Shown here piece after piece: positions 8,323 to 17,106 of a DNA stretch of 36,172 nucleotides. The stretch covers positions 1-36,172 of the forward strand of contig DASWMI010000105.1 of the NCBI GenBank assembly GCA_036399835.1, written 5' to 3'. Within the stretch, counting starts at the first letter, position 1, and every line of letters starts with the position of its first letter. Made by a program: the position numbers and the translations under genes. Source of the stretch: DASYML01 sp036399835. GTDB lineage: Bacteria; Acidobacteriota; Blastocatellia; Pyrinomonadales; Pyrinomonadaceae. Below the pieces are notes generated by a model. It saw only the letters and a program-made list of their open reading frames with translations. It searched no databases and was not told where the DNA came from.

Positions 8323-10001
8323 TCTATGAGCTGTCAGGAATGACTGGACCACAGCCGCCACAGCTTGAGAGCGATAGCTTTGATGCCATCATCATCGGCG
8401 CGGGCATCAACGGCGCGGGCATCGCGCGCGATGCGGCCCTGCGCGGACTCCGCGTGCTCCTGCTTGATAAGGGAGACATCGGCGGCGGGACGACGAGCTG
8501 GTCCACGCGGTTGATTCACGGCGGGCTGCGCTATCTGGAACACGGCGAGATAGGGCTGGTTCGTGAATCCTTGCGTGAGCGAGAGCTGCTTCTGCGCAAT
8601 GCGCCGCATCTGGTCAGACCGCTCCCGATGCTGATTCCCATTTATCAGGGAAGGGGGCGCGGCCACTGGACCATACGCGCGGGGATGCTCGCCTACGACC
8701 TGCTTTCCTACGACAAATCGGTGGCCCGCCATCGCATGCTCTCGCACGCAGAGGCGCTCCTGCGCGCGCCCGGCCTGAACCCCGCAGGACTCCATAGCGC
8801 GGCCCTCTATCATGATGCTCAGGTCGAGTACGCAGAGCGGCTCGTACTGGAAAATGTGCTTGACGCGCGAGCGAACGGCGCGCGTGTCTTGACCTACGCG
8901 CGCGTCGAAAAGCTCATCGTGGAAGAGGGAAGAGTGCGCGGCGTAGAGTTCAGGGATGCGTCGGGGCAGGAAAGCTACGCGCTCTCTTCTGTGGTCCTGA
9001 ATGTGGCAGGCCCCTGGGTGGACCAGTTGCTGCGAGATGGTTTCAAAGGCTCTCTGCCGCGTCTGGTCGGCGGCACAAAGGGCAGCCATCTCATCGTCAG
9101 TCCTTTCGAGGGAGCGCCTGCTTATGCGCTCTACGCAGAGGCGCTCGAAGACCGTAGGCCGTTCTTTATCGTCCCCTGGAACAGCCTCTATCTGATAGGC
9201 ACAACGGATGTGCGTTATGAAGGCGACCTGGACCACATCTCGGCTGATGAAGATGAGATAGGCTATCTGCTCCGCGAGACAAATCGCCTCATCCCGTCGG
9301 CCAGGCTGACACGCGCAGACATCCTCTACACCTACTCGGGCGTCCGTCCACTGCCATTTGAGCATGAGAGAGACGAGAGCGGCATTACTCGTCAACACTT
9401 CATACGCGATCATGGACCGGAGCTTGAAGGGCTGCTCTCCGTCATCGGCGGAAAGCTGACGACCTATCGGAATCTCTCCGAGCAGGCTGTGGATTTAATC
9501 TTCAAAAAGCTCAACCGCAGAGCGCCCTCATGTCTGACTGCAAGGCGACCTCTGCCCGGCGCAACAATGGACGACGCGACTACCTTGAGCCCGGATTTCA
9601 AGATGAAGAGCGGGCTGCCCCCGCCGACTGCGGAAAGATTGTTGAGGGTTTACGGCGCACGCGCCAGTGAAGTTCTAGAGATTGCCGGGAGGGCTGATGA
9701 TTTGAGAGAGAGCTTTAGCCCGCTGACATGCGCGATAGGCGCTGAGATAGTCATGTCATTCGAGCGTGAACTGGCACAGACTCTCTCGGATTGCCTGTTG
9801 AGGCGCACGCTCGTCGGCCTCAATGCGGCGAACGGCCTCGATGCTGTTGAAGCGGCGGCGAGCGTTGCCGTCCGGCATCTGGGCTGGACCAGTGAGCGCG
9901 CGGCGCAGGAAGTCTCTGCGTACAGGGATTACATCAAGCGATTTCGACCTCGCGGCGTGGCTCTTGAATCAGAGAGCGAAAAGACAGGCTCGCGTGCGTG
10001 A
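8319..10001 (+). CDS. glpD: Aerobic glycerol-3-phosphate dehydrogenase
   Basis: About 560 residues. It oxidises glycerol 3-phosphate to dihydroxyacetone phosphate and passes electrons to the respiratory quinone pool at the inner membrane. The FAD dinucleotide fold is plain (DAIIIGAGINGAGIARDAAL), followed by the family-typical GGGTTSWSTRLIHGGLRYLE and, later, GTKGSHLIVSP and IGTTDVRYEGDLD. The C-terminal helical domain is present. The start is uncertain: a GTG at 8319 overlaps the glpK stop, but the ATG at 8340, seven codons in, could serve as well. With glpK this forms a two-gene route from glycerol to glycolysis. Confidence 0.96.
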   Translation: MIYELSGMTGPQPPQLESDSFDAIIIGAGINGAGIARDAALRGLRVLLLDKGDIGGGTTSWSTRLIHGGLRYLEHGEIGLVRESLRERELLLRNAPHLVRPLPMLIPIYQGRGRGHWTIRAGMLAYDLLSYDKSVARHRMLSHAEALLRAPGLNPAGLHSAALYHDAQVEYAERLVLENVLDARANGARVLTYARVEKLIVEEGRVRGVEFRDASGQESYALSSVVLNVAGPWVDQLLRDGFKGSLPRLVGGTKGSHLIVSPFEGAPAYALYAEALEDRRPFFIVPWNSLYLIGTTDVRYEGDLDHISADEDEIGYLLRETNRLIPSARLTRADILYTYSGVRPLPFEHERDESGITRQHFIRDHGPELEGLLSVIGGKLTTYRNLSEQAVDLIFKKLNRRAPSCLTARRPLPGATMDDATTLSPDFKMKSGLPPPTAERLLRVYGARASEVLEIAGRADDLRESFSPLTCAIGAEIVMSFERELAQTLSDCLLRRTLVGLNAANGLDAVEAAASVAVRHLGWTSERAAQEVSAYRDYIKRFRPRGVALESESEKTGSRA

Positions 10002-10013
10002 AAGTCGTAAATA

Positions 10014-10043
10014 TTGACATACATCTAGCGAGCATAATATCTT
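10014..10043 (+). promoter_or_regulatory. Sigma-70-type promoter of the small membrane protein gene
   Basis: TTGACA at 10014-10019 with TATCTT at 10038-10043, spacer 18 (TAATAT at 10035 with a 15-nt spacer is an alternative). It lies 30 bp before the ribosome site AAGGAG of the gene at 10073. The -10 side (AATATCTTGC) is shared almost exactly with the promoter at 19229. Confidence 0.6.
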
Positions 10044-10072
10044 GCCCCCGCTTTGCTAAGGAGAGAAGAGAT

Positions 10073-10483
10073 ATGGCTGATGAAGATGTGAAGGGCGCTT
10101 CCGGTAACACGGAGAGCGAGGCGCAAGCTGACGCAGCGCCGCCTGATAAGACTTACGCTAATAAGAGCGTCACGCTGACGCGCAAGGCGGGTTGGTGGGG
10201 CATCCTAGCCATCTACGGCCTGCTGTTTTTGACGACGGGCTGGATGGCCTTCTTCGCGCGCGACGTCAATCCTTCGCTGCAACAGGGACTGCAATCAATC
10301 GCCACGCAATTTCCAGACGCGGACGCCAAGGCCGTCTACCTGCAAATGATTCAGCAGGAAGCCAACGAGCACACCAAGAAGGAATCTTTAGCGCTTCAGT
10401 CATTCAACGTCGTGCTCGGCTCGCTCCTGGGCTTTCTTTCAGCTTCGGCAGTCACCAGAATCCGCGAGAACGAGAGCGCTTGA
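10073..10483 (+). CDS. Small two-helix membrane protein of unknown function
   Basis: 136 residues from the ATG at 10073, chosen because AAGGAG lies 10 nt upstream and the -10 box lies before it; the frame also opens further upstream. The N-terminus is acidic and polar (residues 1-35). A first membrane helix is about residues 43-63 (WGILAIYGLLFLTTGWMAFF) and a second lies near the C-terminus (FNVVLGSLLGFLSASAV), with a helical loop of about 50 residues between them that probably faces the periplasm. It ends in a short charged tail (TRIRENESA). I do not recognise the family. It follows glpD in the same direction but has its own promoter, so it is not necessarily functionally linked. Confidence 0.8.
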   Translation: MADEDVKGASGNTESEAQADAAPPDKTYANKSVTLTRKAGWWGILAIYGLLFLTTGWMAFFARDVNPSLQQGLQSIATQFPDADAKAVYLQMIQQEANEHTKKESLALQSFNVVLGSLLGFLSASAVTRIRENESA

Positions 10484-10524
10484 GAACTCTTTTGCTCTGC
10501 GGCGTGCAATCGCTGTTTGCACGC

Positions 10525-11970
10525 TTATAAATTCTGACGGCTCTTGAGAATCTTGACGAAAGAGCCTGAGCGCAGTTCCTCTAGCGTCAGACCGGATAAA
10601 GAGAGTGCTTCGGCTTCCGTAATCGCGCCGCAGTTGATGGCGCGTAGAAAATAGTTGAGCAGACCCTGCCCCGTCGCCGCATCGTCAAAGACATCTCCAA
10701 CCAGAGTCGCCTTCGCAGCCTTCTCGACAAAATTGCTGAGCCGTTCCGAGGCCGCTTCGAGGCTCTCAAGAAAAAAGGCATAGACGGCTGCGTAGCGTGT
10801 CGGAAGCTGTGCCGGATGCAAGTCCCATCCCTGGTAGAAAGCGTTGACCAGCGAATGCTGTATGTGCTCGTAGTGCAGCCTCCATGCGCGTTGGACCACA
10901 CGCGTATTCTCTTCAATCTGCGCGGGCGTGAGTGGAGCCGCGCCCGCCTGTGCTCGATGCGGCGCGACGGGCATGATGTTGGTCGCGCCGTCCGAGAGCC
11001 AAACGCCCGTGCCCGCGAAGGCGACCTGCATCATGTGGCGCGCAAAGTCGCAGGCAGGGTGTGTCATGTGCTGGTGCGCCGCTGTGATGTTACAGCTCGC
11101 AGTGTAATCGTAAGTGCCGAAGTGTGCGGCGAGACATCTACCACGCGCCGCCTCAAGCAGTTGCGGCAGGTTAATCTCCCCGCGATGATTGATGATGGAC
11201 TGCGTGGTCTCGATCATCATCTCCATCTTGAGCGAGCCTACGGCGAGATTTAGTTGATGCTCAAGCAGGTCGAAGATGTCCGCGAGGGCCGCGACCTGTT
11301 CGGGCACGGTAATCTTGGGCAGCGTGACGACGAAGTTATCAGGCATCGTCCCGCCCGTCTGCCGGACCAGCGTCGAGAGAAAGATGTCGAGCGTGCGCAT
11401 GCTGCGCGCTCGCAGCTCTTCCGTCAAAGGCTTGATGCGGATGCCTATGAAGGGCGAGAGCGTGCCGGCCTTCATCCCCGCCGCGACTTCAAGAGCGGCT
11501 GCCTGAGCATGCCCATCCTCTTCCGCGTCGGGTCTGTTGCCGTAGCCGTCCTCAAAGTCAATCCGAAAATCCTCAACCGGCTCGCGCTTGAGCTTATCGA
11601 GCACACGCCTGTAAATCGTCCGGGCCAGCCGCGCCTGTTTGTCCTCGCCTTGAGCATCAGTCTCTGCTTCAAGCCGCGTCTTGAGTTGGTCCAGTTCAGG
11701 GCCGGAGTCCGGCAGTTCTTCCGCTCCGGGCAGACCGACGGCCCGCGCGAAAGTAACAAAATCGGGCGCGAACTGGTCCAGCGAGCGCAGGGCGAGCGCG
11801 CCGAGCCTGCCCGCCGAATCCGCCTTGAACAGATGAGCGCCGCCGTAAACCGTGTGGACGGGCTGGCGACGGCCCGTCTCGCCCGGATATTGAAGGGCCA
11901 GCCGCTGGTTGGCCTCTTGCAGCCTGGAAGTAATGTCGCGTATGGACTCGCCGGAAAGAGATGTCTCCAT
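10525..11970 (-). CDS. HpcH/HpaI/CitE-like aldolase-fold protein (DUF6986-type)
   Basis: 481 residues from the ATG at 11968-11970, preceded by GAGGAG at 4 nt. A TTG further upstream (12022) is less likely because a promoter lies across it. The protein contains an acidic 'DFRIDFEDGYG' strand, then 'IGIRIKPLTEELRARSMRTL', 'PKITVPEQVAALADIFDLLE', 'LKMEMMIETTQSIINHRGE' and 'AAHFGTYDYTASCNI'. These are the positions where CitE and malate-synthase-like TIM-barrel enzymes carry the metal-binding Glu/Asp residues and a conserved Arg. It is longer than CitE (about 290), having an extra C-terminal helical region. Family-level knowledge suggests a C-C lyase/aldolase acting on an acyl-CoA or keto-acid; the substrate is unknown. 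It is transcribed toward, and convergent with, the small membrane protein gene. Confidence 0.8.
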   Translation of the reverse strand: METSLSGESIRDITSRLQEANQRLALQYPGETGRRQPVHTVYGGAHLFKADSAGRLGALALRSLDQFAPDFVTFARAVGLPGAEELPDSGPELDQLKTRLEAETDAQGEDKQARLARTIYRRVLDKLKREPVEDFRIDFEDGYGNRPDAEEDGHAQAAALEVAAGMKAGTLSPFIGIRIKPLTEELRARSMRTLDIFLSTLVRQTGGTMPDNFVVTLPKITVPEQVAALADIFDLLEHQLNLAVGSLKMEMMIETTQSIINHRGEINLPQLLEAARGRCLAAHFGTYDYTASCNITAAHQHMTHPACDFARHMMQVAFAGTGVWLSDGATNIMPVAPHRAQAGAAPLTPAQIEENTRVVQRAWRLHYEHIQHSLVNAFYQGWDLHPAQLPTRYAAVYAFFLESLEAASERLSNFVEKAAKATLVGDVFDDAATGQGLLNYFLRAINCGAITEAEALSLSGLTLEELRSGSFVKILKSRQNL

Positions 11971-12013
11971 GTTGCTCCTCGCAGAAAAGAGTTCGTCTAA
12001 TTTAAAGGCGACT

Positions 12014-12038
12014 CTATTGAACAACCGTCAAATGTCAA
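12014..12038 (-). promoter_or_regulatory. Promoter of the aldolase-like gene
   Basis: On the minus strand TTGACA (12033-12038) is followed after 16 nt by TAGAGT (12017-12012 region), giving a start point near 12003, just upstream of the GAGGAG site and the ATG at 11970. This supports the shorter start. Confidence 0.5.
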
Positions 12039-12076
12039 GAGGAGAACGTGGCTTCAGTCCGCCCGCAAAGAAACTC

Positions 12077-12108
12077 TTTACACGGGCGCGCGCTCTGAAA
12101 TATATTAT
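12077..12108 (+). promoter_or_regulatory. Possible promoter of the RDD-family gene
   Basis: TTTACA at 12077-12082 and TATATT at 12101-12106 with an 18-nt spacer, inside a locally AT-rich patch that also forms the short dyad CTGAAA-N8-TTTCAG. It is about 140 bp before the gene, so the leader would be long. Confidence 0.4.
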
Positions 12109-12248
12109 TTTCAGGGGGTTCAAGCTCGGTCGCTCAAAACCCACTGCCCCACCTCTCATGCCAAAGAGCGACCGGATGAACTTGCCTTTCAGAACAAGCC
12201 GGACATCCAATCGCATCTCACATTTCCGCCAGAAGGAGATTCCCCCAC

Positions 12249-12950
12249 ATGAATTCCATCCGATGCCCGCAATGCGGCCTCGTTAACTGGGCCAGCGCCG
12301 AAGCCTGCAAGCGTTGCCGCGTCGCCCTACAGGCATCTTACGAGTATGCAGCGCAGGCGGCCATGCCTGTGCCCACGGCGCCCATCGGCTTTCAGCCGCC
12401 CGCCGTCTATAACCCGTATCCTTCGTATGCGGATTACTGGCCCGGCCCCGCAGGTTATGACACCAACCCTTTGGAGCTTGCCAGCCGCAGCTCTCGTTTC
12501 GTCGCTTCTTTAATAGACGATGTTTGCATCATTGCAGTGATTATCGTCAGCCTGCTTTTGCTCTTTATCGCCTCTTCGGCCAGCGGCGGGCAGGGCCAGC
12601 GGGACGATACGCCGTTTATCCTCTTCTTTGTCGTGATGATGCTGGGCATTCTGGCTATCGCCATCGTGCAGCTTTACTTCCTTTGTAAAGACGGGCAGAC
12701 CATCGGCAAGAAGCTGCTCAACATCAGGATCGTCAAGGTCGAGACGGGCGAGAACGGCGGCTTTACCACAAACGCGCTGATGCGAGGCATCGTGCCCAAC
12801 CTCATCGGCAGCGTTCCCTACATCGGGCCGCTCTTTCATCTGGTCGATGCACTCTTCATCTTCCGCGAAGACCATCGCTGCATACACGACCACCTGGCCG
12901 GAACATGCGTCATTAAAAAACAGCCAGGCTTTAAACCGCTGCTCAGTTAA
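12249..12950 (+). CDS. RDD-family membrane protein with N-terminal zinc ribbon
   Basis: 233 residues. The first 25 hold a CxxC-N10-CxxC zinc ribbon (C6, C9, C20, C23). A proline- and tyrosine-rich linker runs to about residue 75. The RDD domain then starts with the typical 'LASRSSRFVASLIDDVCII', with the conserved Arg and Asp residues of the family. Three membrane helices follow: about 93-112, about 125-145, and a shorter one near 185-200. The C-terminal 'HRCIHDHLAGTCVIK' motif (DH..AGT) is also standard. RDD proteins are thought to be ion/solute transporters or membrane scaffolds; one clade is implicated in Na+/H+ exchange. AGAAGGAG precedes the ATG by about 11 nt. Flanks: the aldolase gene divergent, the GH2 gene convergent. 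Confidence 0.9.
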   Translation: MNSIRCPQCGLVNWASAEACKRCRVALQASYEYAAQAAMPVPTAPIGFQPPAVYNPYPSYADYWPGPAGYDTNPLELASRSSRFVASLIDDVCIIAVIIVSLLLLFIASSASGGQGQRDDTPFILFFVVMMLGILAIAIVQLYFLCKDGQTIGKKLLNIRIVKVETGENGGFTTNALMRGIVPNLIGSVPYIGPLFHLVDALFIFREDHRCIHDHLAGTCVIKKQPGFKPLLS

Positions 12951-13006
12951 AGAGAGTCTGGAAGAATCCGCTGTTGTGAACGGGAAGGATGAAGCTCTCA
13001 AATAGC

Positions 13007-13041
13007 GAAGGGCGAGGCCACATTTGATAGCCTCGCCCTTC
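13007..13041. terminator. Bidirectional terminator between RDD and GH2 genes
   Basis: 12-bp perfect stem GAAGGGCGAGGC / GCCTCGCCCTTC with an 11-nt loop. A T-rich tail (CCCGTTTTCATTTTC) follows on the plus strand. It lies between the convergent stops at 12950 and 13056. Confidence 0.8.
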
Positions 13042-13055
13042 CCGTTTTCATTTTC

Positions 13056-15932
13056 TCAAGGTGTGGTCTGGACCAGGTCCGTAGAGCTTTCGTTGTCCGC
13101 GTCGGTCAAAGGCTCTGCCTCGCTCCCCTTGTGATAAGCGAGGTGTGCCACCATGTCTCTCAACATGACGGCGGCTACAGGATGCGAGGTCAGGTGTTTG
13201 CTCAAACAGAAAGTCGAGACTATCAAACGCCCTCTGCCGAAGCGACGCTCGGCGACGAGCGCGACCGTTTGATGTATCCAGCCGACAAAGAGACCGGCGT
13301 GCACGTCCGAGGCAAAGTCGCGCGGGCTGAGGCCCGTGATGACATGATCCGGCGTCAGGTTGGCAAAGGCGAAATCCACTGTCCCACCCGTCGGAATCTC
13401 TTTGAACATGCGGTCCTGTCGCAGCCAGTTGAAGTTACTGGCCCAGTCGCCCTGCCACGGACGCCCCTCCCTGGCGGCGATGTTGAGATTACCCAAGTAG
13501 GTCTGTTGCGATTCGGTTGATTCCGCCAGCCAGAGTACGCGCCCGCCCCTCTGCACATACCAGCGCAGCTCGTCCGTCATACGGTCCACCACGACCACAT
13601 CCGCTTCGTCCAGCTTATCCGTCAAGCGATAACCCAGAGCGCGCAAGGATTCGGCCAACTCGGGCGGCGCGCTGAGCAAAAAGGAGTCTTGCCCGGTGGG
13701 GCGCGGAAAGAAGTAAAGCTCCAGGTGATTGCTCGTCAACAGCTCGCCCTCGGCGTCGAACAGTTGCATCTCAAGACGAACGCGCTCGCCCTGGTCCAGC
13801 TCCGGCACGTCGAACTCGACCGTCCCGACATCTATAATCTCAGCCTCTCTAGGCATCAGCTTTTCAAAGCTGCCTTTAATCTGCGGCAGCTCATTGAGAT
13901 ACCACCTGACGCTACAGCCGCCGAGATCGTGGCTCGAAAAGTGTGAGAGGAAAAGATGTACGCTGACGTGCTCGCCGGACCAACTGCTGGTGCGCGGCCA
14001 ATCGAAGACGATGGCATCCGCGCTATTGACGTTACCCATCGCGTCGTAAAAGACCTTCGGATTACGGCACATGTCCAGCAGGCCGTTGCATTCCCAGTGA
14101 ACGTCTGTAAATTCCGTGATGATGTAGCCGACGATGGAAGGAAAACGGCGCATCTGCTCAATCTGGTACTTGAGCGCGCAGAACTGCATACGCTGGCTCG
14201 CCGCCACGAGGTCCGAGAAGGTCGGAAAGACTTTATCCAGATGCCAGGTCTGGTATCTTTGCTCGACACCGTGCGGGTAGACGGAGCCTTCGCCCCACTC
14301 AATCCCGGTCTCGAACCACCAGGGGTCGCGCCCGCCATAACAGTTGCGCAGCTTAGAGACATCCGGCAGCCCCCAGTTGCCAAACTCCGAGACTACTATC
14401 GGCTCGCTCCCCCTGCGACGCACTTCCGGCGCAGCCTCGCGCGCCTGCGGATTCCAGGGGTCGCGCATAAATTCGCGCCACTCGTTGATATTTTCGTAAG
14501 CGTGAGCAAAGCTCCACGAGGGCCGCGCCGCAAAGGTCTCGACCCAATCTTTCCACTGCTTGTAATGGTCCGGGATAGCGTAGTAGTTATGAAAATCCTC
14601 TATGTCTGTGACGACGTGAAAATTCGTGAAGCAGGCTGAGTTGCCGACGACCAGGCGATGAGGGTCTAGCTGTTTGAGATAATCGTAAGTTTCAACGAGC
14701 CATGCGCGGTGCTCCGGATTGACTGCCAGCTCCACGCCCCAGCCTTCGTTGACGATGGTCCAGATGACAATCGAGGGATGATTCCAATCGCGCTCGACCA
14801 TGCCCGTGATAGTCTCTCGCGCACGCTCCTTGACGACCGGCGTGAGGATTTCCCAGTTGGGCAATTCGGTCCAGATAAGCAGCCCCGCGCGGTCCGCCGC
14901 GTCGTAATAACGCGGGTCTGTAATCTTGATATGAGTGCGCAGGCAGTTGAGGCCCATGTGCTTGGCCTTGGCAAACTGGTCGTCCAATTCCCAATCGCTG
15001 AAGGGCGTATAGATGGTGCCGGGATAATAGTCCTGGTCCAGCGCGCCGCGCAGGAAGAGTATGCGCCCGTTGAGCATCAGGTGGCCGTCTGTTGAAGTCG
15101 AGATGCTGCGCATCCCGAAATTTGAAGCAGTGGAATCGAGCCTCGAATCCTGAGCGTCATGGAGTGACGCTTCGAGATGGTAAAGATGCGGCGTCAGCGT
15201 GTCCCAGAGCAGAGGGTCAGGGATGCTCAGCGTGGCTTCAATCCGCTCCTGCTTTTCGTCTATCTCAAAGCGATGATGCGTGATGCGCTGTTGCGGGTCG
15301 GTCAGCGTGAGCAGCAGGCCCAGAGCCTCCCCCGCCGGACGATTCAAGCCTATCTCGACGCGGGCCTGCCCGCCTTCGACATCCGGCGTGATGTGCAGCC
15401 GCCGGATGTGCGTCGCGTGGCGCACCTCCATATAGACGCTTTGCCAAATGCCGCCGACTGGTCCATACCAGCTCTGCTTGCCATGAGGTATTTCCGTAAA
15501 GTTAAACTGAGATTGTGGACCAACATCGGCGTCGTGGCCGGGGTCTATGACGCGCACGACCAACTCGTTCAAACCTTCTGGCCGGAGAGCTTCGTTTAGC
15601 TCTAGATCAAAAGGCAGGTAGCCGCCCTCGTGCTCTCCGACCAGTTGGCCGTTGAGCCAGACGGTAGCATGATAATCAACCGCGCCGAAGTGCAGCAGAT
15701 AAAGAGGCTCTTTGACGCTCTGCTCGAAAAGCCCCTTGGGAAACTGGAAGGTGTGGCGATACCAGGCAACACCGCTGTAATGCCGCAAATCCTCAAACTG
15801 TGCTTGCCAGGGGCCGGGCACCTGTATGCGGCGCGCAGGGCCTGCGCTGGAAAGGGTGTCGGGTTGCAGGCGTTGCTGCGGGTCTGCAAAAAAATCCCAG
15901 ATGCCATCGAGGCTGATTCTTGTGCGGCTCAC
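13056..15932 (-). CDS. Glycoside hydrolase family 2 enzyme (beta-galactosidase/beta-glucuronidase-like)
   Basis: 958 residues, with no signal peptide, so likely cytoplasmic. The N-terminal jelly-roll (sugar-binding) domain is about 1-170 (WYRHTFQFP, VWLNGQLVGEHEGGYLPF), an Ig-like domain about 170-280 and the TIM barrel about 280-620. The acid/base is E396 in NEGWG and the nucleophile E516 in VVSEFGNWG; RTHIKITDPRYYDAADRAGL is the GH2 signature region. Unusually, after the barrel there is a beta domain and then residues about 780-940 with 'LRALGYRLTDKLDEADVVVV' and 'VQRGGRVLWLAE', resembling a glutamine-amidotransferase-like or ThuA-like fold, without an obvious catalytic Cys triad. It starts at a GTG preceded by TAGGAG. 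It is divergent from the mutarotase-like gene and near galT, so galactoside use is plausible; glucuronides or mannosides cannot be excluded. Confidence 0.92.
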   Translation of the reverse strand: MSRTRISLDGIWDFFADPQQRLQPDTLSSAGPARRIQVPGPWQAQFEDLRHYSGVAWYRHTFQFPKGLFEQSVKEPLYLLHFGAVDYHATVWLNGQLVGEHEGGYLPFDLELNEALRPEGLNELVVRVIDPGHDADVGPQSQFNFTEIPHGKQSWYGPVGGIWQSVYMEVRHATHIRRLHITPDVEGGQARVEIGLNRPAGEALGLLLTLTDPQQRITHHRFEIDEKQERIEATLSIPDPLLWDTLTPHLYHLEASLHDAQDSRLDSTASNFGMRSISTSTDGHLMLNGRILFLRGALDQDYYPGTIYTPFSDWELDDQFAKAKHMGLNCLRTHIKITDPRYYDAADRAGLLIWTELPNWEILTPVVKERARETITGMVERDWNHPSIVIWTIVNEGWGVELAVNPEHRAWLVETYDYLKQLDPHRLVVGNSACFTNFHVVTDIEDFHNYYAIPDHYKQWKDWVETFAARPSWSFAHAYENINEWREFMRDPWNPQAREAAPEVRRRGSEPIVVSEFGNWGLPDVSKLRNCYGGRDPWWFETGIEWGEGSVYPHGVEQRYQTWHLDKVFPTFSDLVAASQRMQFCALKYQIEQMRRFPSIVGYIITEFTDVHWECNGLLDMCRNPKVFYDAMGNVNSADAIVFDWPRTSSWSGEHVSVHLFLSHFSSHDLGGCSVRWYLNELPQIKGSFEKLMPREAEIIDVGTVEFDVPELDQGERVRLEMQLFDAEGELLTSNHLELYFFPRPTGQDSFLLSAPPELAESLRALGYRLTDKLDEADVVVVDRMTDELRWYVQRGGRVLWLAESTESQQTYLGNLNIAAREGRPWQGDWASNFNWLRQDRMFKEIPTGGTVDFAFANLTPDHVITGLSPRDFASDVHAGLFVGWIHQTVALVAERRFGRGRLIVSTFCLSKHLTSHPVAAVMLRDMVAHLAYHKGSEAEPLTDADNESSTDLVQTTP

Positions 15933-16035
15933 TCTGATAGTTTCTCCTACCCTTTATCCGGCCTGAATGTGCTGAGATGATATTTCGTCATCACAGGATG
16001 GCAATGATTTGAGCATTTCTTCTTTACTACAAAAT

Positions 16036-16050
16036 ATTGTGGCGCACAAT
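16036..16050. promoter_or_regulatory. Dyad operator in the divergent GH2/mutarotase promoter region
   Basis: Perfect inverted repeat ATTGTG-GCG-CACAAT between the divergent starts at 15932 and 16160, followed within 3 bp by a second imperfect dyad (GTTATGG / CCATATAAC, 16052-16070). The arrangement resembles LacI-type operators, but no regulator gene is adjacent. Confidence 0.5.
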
Positions 16051-16159
16051 GGTTATGGCTACCATATAACGCAAATCAGATGCAAGGCCGCGCTCGCCTT
16101 CAATGGGAAATCTGATAATCTGGCCGAGGCTCAAATAACTGGTTCGGGGAGATGCCAAA

Positions 16160-17086
16160 GTGGAAAAAGTTTTATTCTTCAACCTGCCTGACTGCTATCG
16201 CTTGTTCAATGAAACGGTCGAGCTGATTGTGACGACCAATGTTGGCCCGCGTATCCTGCGCTACGGATTTGTGGGCGCGGACAATCTATTGGGCCTGCAC
16301 GCGGAGGCTGCCGTCAAGACGGCGCTCGGAGAATTCAAGCCCTGGGGCGGCCACAGGCTCTGGGCCGCGCCGGAGGCCAACCCGCGCAGCTACGCGCCCG
16401 ACAACCTCCCCGTAGAGTACGAGCTTGACGGAGACCGGAGGATTCGTTTGACGGCTCAGCCTGAAGAGGCAACGGGTATTCAAAAAGAGTTGACGGTGAC
16501 GCTCGACCCTGCGGGGACGGGCGTGACCGTGCATCACAGGATTACTAACAGGAATCTCTGGACCATAGAGCTTGCTCCATGGGCGCTGACCATCATGAAC
16601 GGCGGCGGAGAAGCCATCCTGCCGCAAGAGCCTTATCGCTCCTGGGACGAATGCCTCCTGCCCGCGCGCCCGCTCGTGCTCTGGCACTACACGGATTTGA
16701 GCGACACGCGCTGGACGCTCGGCAAAAAATTCATACGACTAAGGACGGACGCGCAGAAAGCCTCGCCGCAGAAGATAGGCATCGCCAACAAGCAGGGCTG
16801 GGCCGCTTATCTGCGCGCCGAGACTCTCTTCGTCAAGCGTTTCGATTATCTGGAAGGCGCAAGCTATCCGGATTATGGCAGCAACAACGAAATTTACACG
16901 GCCAGCTCCTTTATAGAGCTTGAATCGCTTGCTCCGCTTCAACAACTTGAGCCGGGCCAGACAGCCGAACACACCGAGCGCTGGCATCTCTTCGCCAACG
17001 TCCAAAAGGGTGACAGCGAAGAGACTCTCGACGCGGCCCTCTCGACGCTTATCGCGCAGACGGCGGCGACGAGCTATCTCGACTAG
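16160..17086 (+). CDS. Mutarotase-fold sugar-binding protein (DUF4380-like / aldose epimerase superfamily)
   Basis: 308 residues, starting at a GTG with GGGGAG eight nt upstream. Its secondary-structure run, 'CYRLFNETVELIVTTNVGPRILRYGFVG', then 'FKPWGGHRLWAAPEANPRSY', 'TAQPEEATGIQKELTVTL', 'VTVHHRITNRNLWTIELAPWALTIM', is the beta-sandwich of the galactose-mutarotase-like superfamily, close to what is described as DUF4380. Strands and the conserved GGH-W-APE motif suggest sugar binding. It lacks the classic H..H..E catalytic arrangement as far as I can see by eye, so catalysis is not certain. Divergence from the GH2 gene across a shared 227-bp region with a dyad operator suggests co-regulation. 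No signal peptide. Confidence 0.78.
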   Translation: MEKVLFFNLPDCYRLFNETVELIVTTNVGPRILRYGFVGADNLLGLHAEAAVKTALGEFKPWGGHRLWAAPEANPRSYAPDNLPVEYELDGDRRIRLTAQPEEATGIQKELTVTLDPAGTGVTVHHRITNRNLWTIELAPWALTIMNGGGEAILPQEPYRSWDECLLPARPLVLWHYTDLSDTRWTLGKKFIRLRTDAQKASPQKIGIANKQGWAAYLRAETLFVKRFDYLEGASYPDYGSNNEIYTASSFIELESLAPLQQLEPGQTAEHTERWHLFANVQKGDSEETLDAALSTLIAQTAATSYLD

Positions 17087-17106
17087 ATTTTTATCAGCAG
17101 GATTTT

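Noticed and set aside
12022..12024. TTG as start of the aldolase-like gene
   Set aside because: The ATG at 11970 has a GAGGAG site, while the TTG lies in a promoter.
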